Below, one piece after another: positions 1 to 5,904 of a DNA stretch of 8,265 nucleotides. Source of the stretch: an uncultured Caulobacter sp. (GTDB taxonomy: Bacteria; Pseudomonadota; Alphaproteobacteria; Caulobacterales; Caulobacteraceae); NCBI GenBank assembly GCA_937991555.1, contig CALKHU010000132.1, positions 1 to 8,265 on the forward strand, given 5' to 3'. Made by a program: the position numbers and the translations under genes. The first letter of the stretch is position 1; every line of letters begins with the position of its first letter. The notes under the pieces are model-generated. The model was not told the DNA's origin and searched no databases. It saw only the letters and a list, made by a program, of their open reading frames with translations.

Positions 1-500
1 GCGTCGCGCGGCGGCAGGGTTCCGTCGGTCAGGAAGCGGCGCACGTTGGCGTAGGCGGCGGTGTCGACGTCGATCGAGAAGGTCGAGACCGGCTGCTCGG
101 CGACCTGCCGGATCGGGTTGGACGAGGCCCCCGGGTACCGCTCGGTGTCGACGCCGGTCGGCCTGTAGGCCTCGGCCGCGCCCGGCGGCGCCATGACTGG
201 TGACGGGGCGTGCATCGCCACCGGCGGCGGCGGCGGGGGAGGCGGCGCCGGAGGGGGCGGCGGCGGGGCCATGCCGACGGGTGGCGCGAAACGGCTCGGG
301 CGCGCGCGGGCGCCGGTGACGGTGACCGAATCGCCGTCGCCGATCCGGAAGCCCAGCTTTTCGCAGTCGGCCGGCGTCGGCGTCCCCGAGGTCGCGGGCG
401 TCGCCGCCGCAGCCGTCAGCGTCGGCGGCGCCGACCCGGCGATGATGGCCGAAATGGCCAGAAGGCTGACAAACGACCTGAAGCGCCTCACACCACCCAT
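1..500 (-). CDS. Secreted VWA-domain protein, YfbK family (3' end beyond the window)
   Basis: Only the first 166 codons are present; the frame is still open at the left edge. The ATG at 500-498 is preceded by a good ribosome site (AGGGGA, 511-506). Residues 1-32 form a Sec-type signal peptide (basic VRRFR, then a hydrophobic stretch ending in Ala-rich sequence). Then come C46, a VTVTGAR segment (59-65), a proline-rich linker (about 73-106), and from about residue 117 the conserved N-terminal region of YfbK-type von Willebrand factor proteins. Hallmarks are ERYPG, NPIRQVAEQPVSTFSIDVDT, AYANVRRFL and LPPRDA. The VWA metal-binding (MIDAS) domain should lie beyond the edge and is not seen. Members are exported proteins of uncertain function, and a role in protein assembly or adhesion at the envelope is inference. 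The family call is secure; the role is not. It is transcribed divergently from the lipoprotein gene. Confidence 0.85.
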   Translation of the reverse strand, partial: MGGVRRFRSFVSLLAISAIIAGSAPPTLTAAAATPATSGTPTPADCEKLGFRIGDGDSVTVTGARARPSRFAPPVGMAPPPPPPAPPPPPPPPVAMHAPSPVMAPPGAAEAYRPTGVDTERYPGASSNPIRQVAEQPVSTFSIDVDTAAYANVRRFLTDGTLPPRD

Positions 501-662
501 GTGATTCCCCTGAAGCTTTCGTCCCTCGACCATTGTTCGCTCTCCGCCTGGGGCGAAAACAGGGCGCAAGGTCGCCCTTGGCGAGGCGACGTCCGGAAAC
601 GGGGGGGCGGATTTCGCGTCCCGGGCGAACAAGGTTCACTCCGGCCGCTTGTCCCCCGAAAT

Positions 663-670
663 ATGGTTAA
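663..670 (-). promoter_or_regulatory. Candidate CtrA half-site (TTAACCAT)
   Basis: The plus strand reads ATGGTTAA, whose reverse complement is TTAACCAT. This matches the half-site motif reported for the Caulobacter cell-cycle regulator CtrA, alongside the full TTAA-N7-TTAA site. No full TTAA-N7-TTAA site is present. It lies about 20 bases upstream of the candidate -35 element. An eight-base match alone is weak evidence; the nearby GANTC sites make it more interesting. Confidence 0.35.
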
Positions 671-688
671 TAGGGGAGCCTCGCGCGC

Positions 689-718
689 TTGACTCGGCGC
701 GGGGGGCTGCGAAGAGTC
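689..718 (+). promoter_or_regulatory. Candidate core promoter containing two GANTC sites
   Basis: TTGACT (689-694) resembles a sigma-70 -35 box and also the TTGAC start of the Caulobacter housekeeping consensus. With a 17-base spacer, AAGAGT (712-717) is a poor -10. With a 10-base spacer, GCTGCGAA (706-713) partly matches the Caulobacter GCTANAWC -10. GACTC (691-695) and GAGTC (714-718) are both GANTC, the CcrM methylation target. One overlaps the -35, and the other overlaps the first -10 candidate or sits just after the second. Methylated GANTC in core promoters is the known setting for GcrA activation. The promoter call is tentative; the GANTC sites are seen directly. Confidence 0.35.
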
Positions 719-767
719 GCGTTCGCCGAAATAGTTAACGGCCGGGTGGCGTGAGGGGGTGAGAGTA

Positions 768-2237
768 ATGCACGAGACCAGCGATCCCCTCTCCGGGCCG
801 GATGCCCCGGGCAAAGGGCCGCTGATCCGTGGCGCGTCAATTGCGGTGCTGGTGGCGGCGGTGATCCTGCCGCTGGTGGGCTGCGACACGGGACCGAACG
901 GCTGGTTCGGCGGCAAGGGCGAAGTCGCCTGTCCCCGCCCTGCCTCGCCCACGGGCACGCAGCCGCAGTTCAATGGCCAGCAGATCGAGATCCGCACCCT
1001 GCGCCGCCGCGGCTTCACCGGCGACTTCTTCGCCCAGCTGGAGCTGGCGCGTCGCTACGAGGGCCAGCGGGCGGCCGACAAGAACCTCGAGGACGATGTC
1101 GAGGCGGCCGTCTGGTACGCGCTCGCCCTGACCAACCCCGACGGCTACGCCCCGATCGCCGCCTACAGCCGCCGCTCGGCGCAGGCCGAGGGCAAGGCGG
1201 TGTCGCGGTTCGACGACTGCCGCGCCGTCGAGCGCAAGATCGCCTACGCCTCGCTCGACCGGCTGCTGTCGCGGATGACGACCGAGGAGCAGGACAAGGT
1301 CCGCAACCGCGTCATCTATGTGCTGTCGACCCAGGGGGCGGAGGGCTACCGCACGCTCGCCCGCATGCACGACGGCTACTTCGGCCCCTACGGCGAGCCG
1401 GCGGACAACCGCCAGGCCGTGGCCGCCCGGGGGCGGCCGAACAAGCCGGCGCATCAGGCCGCGCTGAACCTGTTCCCGCGCAACGACATCGACGCCTACC
1501 TCTACAACTACCTCGCCGTGCAGACTGGCGATGTCGGCGCCTATGTCATGCTGAAGGACTTCGAGCGGTCTTCGGCCAAGCGCGCCGCCGCCGGCGCCTA
1601 TGTCGAGCAGAAGGCGCGCCGCTGGACGCCGCCGTACGAGTTCTATCCGCCGGAGGCGCCGGAGTCGGGCGTTCCGCATTCGGACGAAAGTGACCAGTAC
1701 AACGACGGTCAGCAGGCGGCGCTGCAGCGCCTCCGCGAGCTGCCCTTCATCCATATCGCCGAGGCGCTGACCTACCTGCGCGTCACGCCCAAGCCGGTGT
1801 TCAACGAGGACGCCCTCTATCCCGGCGACGTCCAGTCGTTCCAGGCCATGGTCGGCCGGCCGCAGACCGGCGTGTTCCAGCCGATCGAGAAGGTCCGCGC
1901 GATCCAGTACGCCGCGGTCAACGGCTCGCCCAAGGCGCAGCTGGTGCTGGCGGTGATGTATTCGGAGGGCGTCGGCGTGCCGCGCGACTACGCCCGCGCC
2001 TTCTACTGGTACGCCGAGGCCGACAAGCAGGGCTCGGCCGAGGCCAAGTACGCCATGTCGACCTTCTTCTCGCTCGGGGTCTCGGGCGTGGCCGACCAGG
2101 ACAAGGCCGGCGCCGTCGTCTACCAGATCGACGCCGCCCTCTCGGGCTTCAAGCCGTCGGCCAACCGTCTCCAGCAGGTGCTGGCGCAAGTGTCGCGTCC
2201 GCGGCCCGTTCCCCGCGACAGGGATTATTACCGATGA
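768..2237 (+). CDS. Sel1-repeat lipoprotein with a peptidoglycan-binding-like segment
   Basis: The protein is 489 residues. I chose the ATG at 768 over the in-frame GTG at 759, because the purine-rich ribosome site (GAGGGGG, 753-759) lies 8 bases before the ATG and includes the first base of the GTG. A hydrophobic helix (about 23-37) ends in a lipobox, LVGC, with the lipidated cysteine at C39. The residue after it is Asp, which in E. coli retains lipoproteins in the inner membrane; whether that holds here is unknown. A Sel1-like unit lies at about 83-122, and two clearer Sel1 repeats at about 386-458 (AQLVLAVMYSEGVGVPRDY is typical). Residues 346-376 (YPGDVQSFQAMVGRPQTGVF) resemble a short peptidoglycan-binding domain. 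The middle, 150-340, matches nothing I know. Sel1 repeats bind proteins, so an envelope scaffold or adaptor is the likely role. The stop overlaps the next start, so the two genes are probably cotranslated. Confidence 0.85.
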   Translation: MHETSDPLSGPDAPGKGPLIRGASIAVLVAAVILPLVGCDTGPNGWFGGKGEVACPRPASPTGTQPQFNGQQIEIRTLRRRGFTGDFFAQLELARRYEGQRAADKNLEDDVEAAVWYALALTNPDGYAPIAAYSRRSAQAEGKAVSRFDDCRAVERKIAYASLDRLLSRMTTEEQDKVRNRVIYVLSTQGAEGYRTLARMHDGYFGPYGEPADNRQAVAARGRPNKPAHQAALNLFPRNDIDAYLYNYLAVQTGDVGAYVMLKDFERSSAKRAAAGAYVEQKARRWTPPYEFYPPEAPESGVPHSDESDQYNDGQQAALQRLRELPFIHIAEALTYLRVTPKPVFNEDALYPGDVQSFQAMVGRPQTGVFQPIEKVRAIQYAAVNGSPKAQLVLAVMYSEGVGVPRDYARAFYWYAEADKQGSAEAKYAMSTFFSLGVSGVADQDKAGAVVYQIDAALSGFKPSANRLQQVLAQVSRPRPVPRDRDYYR

Positions 2238-3694
2238 AGACGCTCAAGCGCTTGCTGCCGGCCGCCCTGACGGCTGCCGCGGTGGCCCTGGCCGCCACCT
2301 CCGTCCAGGCCTTCCCCGACGCCGCCGCCCGCGTGGACCAGCAGATCCGCCCCAACTTCGGCGGCCTGATCACCCCGCCGCTGAAGCCGCGCTGGCGTCC
2401 CGATCGCTGGAAGCCGGGCAAGTACCGCTGGGGCCAGCCCCGGCCGGGCTGGAATGACTACTATCCGCCCAACGGATACTGGCCGCGCGACCTGCAGACC
2501 GCGACGGTGGACTGCGGCGACCCGAACGCCGGGCCGACGCCGGTGTCCGACGCCCTGCGCAGCCTCGCGGACGGCGGCATCCTCTACATCCGCTCGCGCG
2601 GCGGCGTCTGCCGCGAGACGGTGATCGTCGAGTATCCGGTGACCATCGCCGCCGAGGGCGCTTCGATCTTCGACCCCGCCCCAGCGACGGCCCCGGCGAC
2701 CATCGCCGCGCCGGAGGGCGCGCCCTGCATCCGCATCGCCGAAGGGGTCCGCGGCGTCGAACTGCGCGATCTGGTCCTGACCAGCGAGAAGGGCGGCCGC
2801 ACGGCCTGCATCGAGTCCTGGGGCGGCGACGTGGCGCTCGTGCGCACGACCGTGAACTACTGGGGCGACGCCGCGGCCGTCTACGCTTCCGGCGGCAAGC
2901 TGATCATGCGCGACAGCTTCATCGACGCCCACACCTGGGACGCGGCGGTCTCGGGCGAGTCGGTCCAGCTCGACATCGCCCGCACCCGCATCCTCGGCGA
3001 GGAGACCGGCATCGACGTGACGCCGGCCAACAATGTCGACAGCCTGATCGACCAGACGGGCATCATCTCGCGCTCGACCTCCGGCTCGGCCGGCAACGGG
3101 CTGCTGGTGCGGGGCCTGCGCAGCGGCTCCGGTTCGCTGAACATCCGCAACACTGTCATCTGCGGCTGGCGCAACGGCCTGCATCTCGACCGCGGCTCGC
3201 AGGTCGACATCTCGCGCAGCCGCATCTGCCGCACGACGGTGGGCGTGGTGTCGGACGGCCGCCTGTCGATCCACGAATCGGCGATCGGTTCGCAGGACGT
3301 CGGCGTCTACGTCGCCGGCGGCCATGCCAAGATCTACCGCAACCGGATCCACGACTGGAGCCGCCGGCCGATCTGGATCGAGTACGGGGCCACGGCCGAG
3401 ATCGAGGACAACTGGGTCTACTACGGCGGCGACTGCTGGCGGCAGACCTGGGATCGCGGCACCTACTGCGTCCGGTCCTCGAGCCTGCCGTGGAGCCTGC
3501 GCGACGACAGCTGGATGCAGCCGTCCGGCCGCAACTGGTGGGACTACGACGGCTACGACCGCGGCTACTCGCGCGACGGCGCGCCCGGCTATCTGCCGCC
3601 GGCGGCGCCCCCGCCCGCGCCGAAGAAGGGCTGGCGGCGCGCCAAGCCCCCGGCGGGCTACCAGCCGGCCGCGCCGGCCCCGCAAGGCTACTAG
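2234..3694 (+). CDS. Secreted right-handed beta-helix protein, function unknown
   Basis: The protein is 486 residues. The ATG overlaps the preceding stop (ATGA), implying translational coupling. Residues 1-26 are a textbook signal peptide (MKTLKRLL, hydrophobic core, cleavage after VQA). Residues 45-86 form an unusual Pro/Trp/Tyr/Arg-rich segment. From about 88 to 395 there are repeated short strands and turns typical of parallel beta-helix (pectate-lyase-like) folds: ACIESWGGDVALVRTTV, LNIRNTVICGWRNGLHLDRG and KIYRNRIHDW are successive rungs. Eight cysteines (94, 126, 165, 192, 310, 332, 401, 412) suggest disulfides in the periplasm or outside the cell. The last 60 residues are low-complexity Asp/Tyr/Pro-rich. 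Beta-helix proteins include polysaccharide lyases, epimerases and adhesins. I cannot identify a catalytic site, so substrate and activity are open. Pairing with the peptidoglycan-binding-like lipoprotein suggests an envelope role. Confidence 0.85.
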   Translation: MKTLKRLLPAALTAAAVALAATSVQAFPDAAARVDQQIRPNFGGLITPPLKPRWRPDRWKPGKYRWGQPRPGWNDYYPPNGYWPRDLQTATVDCGDPNAGPTPVSDALRSLADGGILYIRSRGGVCRETVIVEYPVTIAAEGASIFDPAPATAPATIAAPEGAPCIRIAEGVRGVELRDLVLTSEKGGRTACIESWGGDVALVRTTVNYWGDAAAVYASGGKLIMRDSFIDAHTWDAAVSGESVQLDIARTRILGEETGIDVTPANNVDSLIDQTGIISRSTSGSAGNGLLVRGLRSGSGSLNIRNTVICGWRNGLHLDRGSQVDISRSRICRTTVGVVSDGRLSIHESAIGSQDVGVYVAGGHAKIYRNRIHDWSRRPIWIEYGATAEIEDNWVYYGGDCWRQTWDRGTYCVRSSSLPWSLRDDSWMQPSGRNWWDYDGYDRGYSRDGAPGYLPPAAPPPAPKKGWRRAKPPAGYQPAAPAPQGY

Positions 3695-3698
3695 CGAG

Positions 3699-3725
3699 AA
3701 GGCCCCGCCACGGCGGGGCCTTTTT
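3699..3725 (+). terminator. Rho-independent terminator of the lipoprotein/beta-helix operon
   Basis: Arms GGCCCCGC (3701-3708) and GCGGGGCC (3713-3720) pair perfectly around a four-base loop, extended by AA/TT to ten pairs, and are followed by five T residues. It begins four bases after the beta-helix stop. On the minus strand the hairpin is followed only by TTCTCG, so it would be a weaker terminator for the convergent amidase gene, whose stop codon is five bases away. Confidence 0.92.
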
Positions 3726-3729
3726 CGTG

Positions 3730-5280
3730 TCAGTCCAGCGCGGGCGGCCGCCGCGCCCTGCTCGCCTGCTCGAAGGCGTAGCCGAAACCCAGCACGGCGC
3801 CGTCGCTCCACTTCGGCCCGACGAAGGACAGGCCCACCGGCAGGCCCATGACCTCGCCCATCGGCACGGTCAGGTGCGGGTAGCCGGCCACGGCCGCCGC
3901 GTTGCCGGCGCCGCCGCCGACGTAGCGGTCCTTGAGCACCGGGTCGATCGGCCACGCCGGCCCGAGCGTCGGACCGACGAGCACCTGCACGCCGTACTTC
4001 GCCAGCACGGCGTCGATACCCTCGGGACCGGCCAGCCGGTAGGCGTCCGCCTTCGCCTTCAGGTAGGCGGGATCGGCGAGACCCCGCGTCGCCTCGGCCT
4101 GCTCGAACAGGTCCTGGCCGAACAACGCCATCTCGCGGTCGGCGTTCGCCCTGTTGAAGGCGATGACTTCCGCCAGTGTGCGCGTCTTCACCGCCGCCGG
4201 ATCGGTCGCGGCGAGGTAGTCGTTCAGGCCCGCCTTCAGTTCGGTGAGCAGGACGGCCAGTTCGTTCTGGCCGATCTCGCGCCGGTTCGGAAATTCCGGA
4301 ACGTCGACCAGGATCGCGCCCTGCGCCGCCAGCGTGGCCAGCGCGCGCTCGAACACGGCGTCGGTCTCGGGGTGAAAGCCGGCGGCGTAGCGCATCACCC
4401 CGACGCGGACTCCCTTCAGCGCGTCCGGCTTCAGGCGCTCGGCATAGTCCTCCTTGCGGCGGTCGGCGTCGGCCGTGGCCGGATCGGCAGGATCGGAGCC
4501 CGCCATCGCCGTCAGCAGCAGGGCGGCGTCCTCGACGGTGCGGGTCATGGGGCCGGGCGTGTCCTGGCTGGCGCTGATCGGCACGACGCCCGTGCGCGAC
4601 ACCAGACCCACCGACGGCTTGAAGCCGACCAGGCCGGTCACCGCGGCCGGGCAGGTGATCGAGCCGTCGGTTTCTGTCCCGATGGCCGCCGCCGCCAGGC
4701 CCGCCGCCACCGCCGCGCCGCTGCCCGACGACGAACCGCAAGGACTGCGGTCCAGGGCATAGGGGTTGGCCGTCTGACCGCCGACGGCGCTCCAGCCGCT
4801 GAGGGAGTTGTCCGACCGGATGTTGGCCCATTCCGACAGGTTGGTCTTGCCCAGCACCACCACGCCGGCCGCGCGCAGCCGGGCGATCGCCGGCGCGTCC
4901 CGGCCGGCGACGTTGGCGGCCAGCGCCAGCGAACCCGCCGTGGTCGCCAGCCCGGCGTCAGCGGTCTCGATGTTGTCCTTGACCAGGATCGCCGCGCCCA
5001 GCAGCGGCCGGCGATCGCCGCTCCGCCGCGCGCGGTCGGCGGCGAAGGCGTCCGAAAGCGCGGCGGGGTTGCTCGCCAGGATCGACTTCAGCCGCCCGTC
5101 GATCGCTTTCGCGCGGACGATATAGGCGCTGACGATCGACTCCGAGGACGCCTCGCCGGCCGCGACGTCGCGCTGCAGGTCGGCCATCGACCGGTCGGCC
5201 ACCTCCGGCAGCGGCGGCGGCATGGCGGCGGCGGGGAAGGCGAGGGCGAGGCTGACGGCTAGGCCAACGGCGGTCTTCAT
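3730..5280 (-). CDS. Exported amidase-signature-family amidase
   Basis: The protein is 516 residues. It hydrolyses a C-N amide bond, probably in the periplasm. The start at 5280 is chosen because it begins a clear signal peptide (MKTAVGLAVSLALAFPAAA); the frame stays open upstream to 5412, but that part looks non-coding. The Shine-Dalgarno is weak, with AGAGGA about 13 bases upstream. The amidase-signature triad is intact: Lys101 in ILVKDN, cis-Ser183 in CGSSSGSG, and nucleophile Ser207 in GTETDGSI. The 24-residue Ser-Ser spacing matches FAAH and Stenotrophomonas peptide amidase. The GTETDGS form, followed by GFKPSVGLVSRTGVVPIS, is typical of the secreted peptide-amidase-like branch rather than GatA, and the length fits that branch. 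The substrate cannot be read from sequence. It stands alone, convergent with the beta-helix operon and divergent from the copper-type cluster, so a functional link to either is unsupported. Confidence 0.9.
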   Translation of the reverse strand: MKTAVGLAVSLALAFPAAAMPPPLPEVADRSMADLQRDVAAGEASSESIVSAYIVRAKAIDGRLKSILASNPAALSDAFAADRARRSGDRRPLLGAAILVKDNIETADAGLATTAGSLALAANVAGRDAPAIARLRAAGVVVLGKTNLSEWANIRSDNSLSGWSAVGGQTANPYALDRSPCGSSSGSGAAVAAGLAAAAIGTETDGSITCPAAVTGLVGFKPSVGLVSRTGVVPISASQDTPGPMTRTVEDAALLLTAMAGSDPADPATADADRRKEDYAERLKPDALKGVRVGVMRYAAGFHPETDAVFERALATLAAQGAILVDVPEFPNRREIGQNELAVLLTELKAGLNDYLAATDPAAVKTRTLAEVIAFNRANADREMALFGQDLFEQAEATRGLADPAYLKAKADAYRLAGPEGIDAVLAKYGVQVLVGPTLGPAWPIDPVLKDRYVGGGAGNAAAVAGYPHLTVPMGEVMGLPVGLSFVGPKWSDGAVLGFGYAFEQASRARRPPALD

Positions 5281-5314
5281 GGCGGGAATGGCGTCCTCTG
5301 GGCAGGGGGCGCCA

Positions 5315-5337
5315 TCAGGACCCGTTCCGTTTCCTGA
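5315..5337. promoter_or_regulatory. Inverted repeat TCAGGA-N11-TCCTGA between divergent genes
   Basis: Perfect six-base arms at 5315-5320 and 5332-5337 are separated by eleven bases. They lie between the start of the amidase gene and the start of the copper-type cluster. The dyad could be an operator for one or both genes. A weak minus-strand promoter (TTGCGG, 17 bases, TCCTGA) would place its -10 on one arm. A GATTC (GANTC) lies nearby at 5351-5355. It does not match a copper-regulator box that I know. Short dyads arise by chance in GC-rich DNA. Confidence 0.2.
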
Positions 5338-5414
5338 CCGCAAGGGTCTCGATTCACCGTCGTGTTGATCCCGATCATTGCCGTGGCCGGCATTGTCGCC
5401 TACCAGACACACCG

Positions 5415-5825
5415 ATGAGAGGCAGGTTCGATATCGCCTCCCGGTGGCCTCCGGGAGTCTGGGCGCTCGTCGCCCTGACGGTGGCGCTGCGCCTGCTCGT
5501 CGTTCCCGGCTACATGGTCCAGGCGTCGCCGGACGGCGGCGTCACGGTCGTGCTCTGCACCGCCGACGGCGCGGTCACGCGCACGCTCCACGCCGACGGA
5601 ACCGCCTCGTCGCCCGACGACGGCCAGACGGCGCCGTCGGCCAAGGACTCCGCCTGCGTCTTCGCTCTCGCCGGACCGGCCCTCGCCGCCCCGGCAGGGG
5701 CGACGCTCGCGGTCGCGCCGGTCACGGTCGCGACCGCCCCGCCGCCCCCTGTCGCCGCGACCGCGCCTGGCCGCGGTCTGGCCGCCCCGCCGCCGCCCGC
5801 CACCGGACCACCCTTCAGCCTCTGA
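5415..5825 (+). CDS. Small membrane protein, DUF2946-like, of the copper-type cluster
   Basis: The protein is 136 residues. No good ribosome site precedes the ATG at 5415, but the frame gives a sensible start: a short basic N-terminus, then a hydrophobic segment (about 15-35, VWALVALTVALRLLVVPGYM). VVLCTADGAV follows with C48, then a polar Asp/Ser/Thr stretch (60-79), C81 in DSACVFALAG, an Ala/Val-rich segment that may enter the membrane (82-108), and a Pro/Ala-rich tail. A hydrophobic lead, a CTADG-type cysteine and a second cysteine before a hydrophobic stretch are the pattern of DUF2946 proteins, whose genes often sit beside TonB-dependent copper receptors and other copper genes. Their function is not established. 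The classical double-cysteine CxxC-like end is reduced to one Cys here. A copper-handling role is inferred from the neighbouring receptor, 79 bases downstream on the same strand. Confidence 0.7.
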   Translation: MRGRFDIASRWPPGVWALVALTVALRLLVVPGYMVQASPDGGVTVVLCTADGAVTRTLHADGTASSPDDGQTAPSAKDSACVFALAGPALAAPAGATLAVAPVTVATAPPPPVAATAPGRGLAAPPPPATGPPFSL

Positions 5826-5843
5826 GACGCCAGACCCTCGCGA

Positions 5844-5865
5844 CCCGCGGACCTGTTCCCGCGGG
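5844..5865 (+). other. Stem-loop between the DUF2946-like gene and the receptor gene
   Basis: CCCGCGG (5844-5850) and CCGCGGG (5859-5865) form a perfect seven-pair GC stem with an eight-base loop (ACCTGTTC). No T-run follows, so it is not an intrinsic terminator. It ends about 25 bases before the receptor's ribosome site (GAAGGA, 5890-5895). It could adjust message stability or separate receptor expression from the upstream gene. That is inference. Confidence 0.4.
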
Positions 5866-5904
5866 CGCGGCCGTTCGCATCCAGATCCTGAAGGACTTCC
5901 ACAA

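Larger units (their letters stand above)
656..739 (+). repeat. Imperfect direct repeat CCGAAATA(TG)GTTAA flanking the promoter
   Basis: CCGAAATA-TG-GTTAAT at 656-671 recurs as CCGAAATA-GTTAAC at 726-739. The two copies differ by a two-base insertion and the last base. They start 70 bases apart, on either side of the candidate core promoter. In such GC-rich DNA, two copies of an AT-rich 13-base element this close together look like a paired protein-binding site, which is inference. Both contain a TTAA core like that of CtrA half-sites. Confidence 0.5.
501..767. other. Divergent intergenic region with clustered cell-cycle-type motifs
   Basis: I see no convincing gene here. The left end carries the ribosome site of the minus-strand VWA gene. 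The right half (about 656-739) is AT-richer than its surroundings and holds a direct repeat, a CtrA-type half-site, two GANTC sites and the best candidate promoter for the rightward operon. A run of seven G residues lies at 601-607. I could not identify a convincing promoter for the VWA gene. Confidence 0.6.

Noticed and set aside
759..767. GTG at 759 as the lipoprotein start
   Set aside because: The purine-rich ribosome site would overlap this codon, while the ATG at 768 is correctly spaced from it.
837..2189. Minus-strand open frame of 450 codons opposite the lipoprotein gene
   Set aside because: It mirrors the real gene, is rich in Arg/Leu/Val/Gly without recognisable motifs, and has no convincing ribosome site.
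2228..4831. Long minus-strand open frame of 867 codons
   Set aside because: It runs antisense through the beta-helix gene and out of frame through the amidase gene. Its translation is low-complexity Arg/Gly/Ala, as expected for a shadow frame in GC-rich DNA.
3490..5262. Long plus-strand open frame of 590 codons
   Set aside because: It crosses the beta-helix tail, the terminator and the whole antisense of the amidase gene. The composition is Arg/Ala-rich with no domain.
5365..5396. TTGATC followed by CATTGT as a promoter for the copper-type cluster
   Set aside because: The 20-base spacer is too long and the -10 is poor.
5281..5412. Upstream extension of the amidase by 44 codons
   Set aside because: The extension has no conserved character and would bury the clear signal peptide that begins at 5280.
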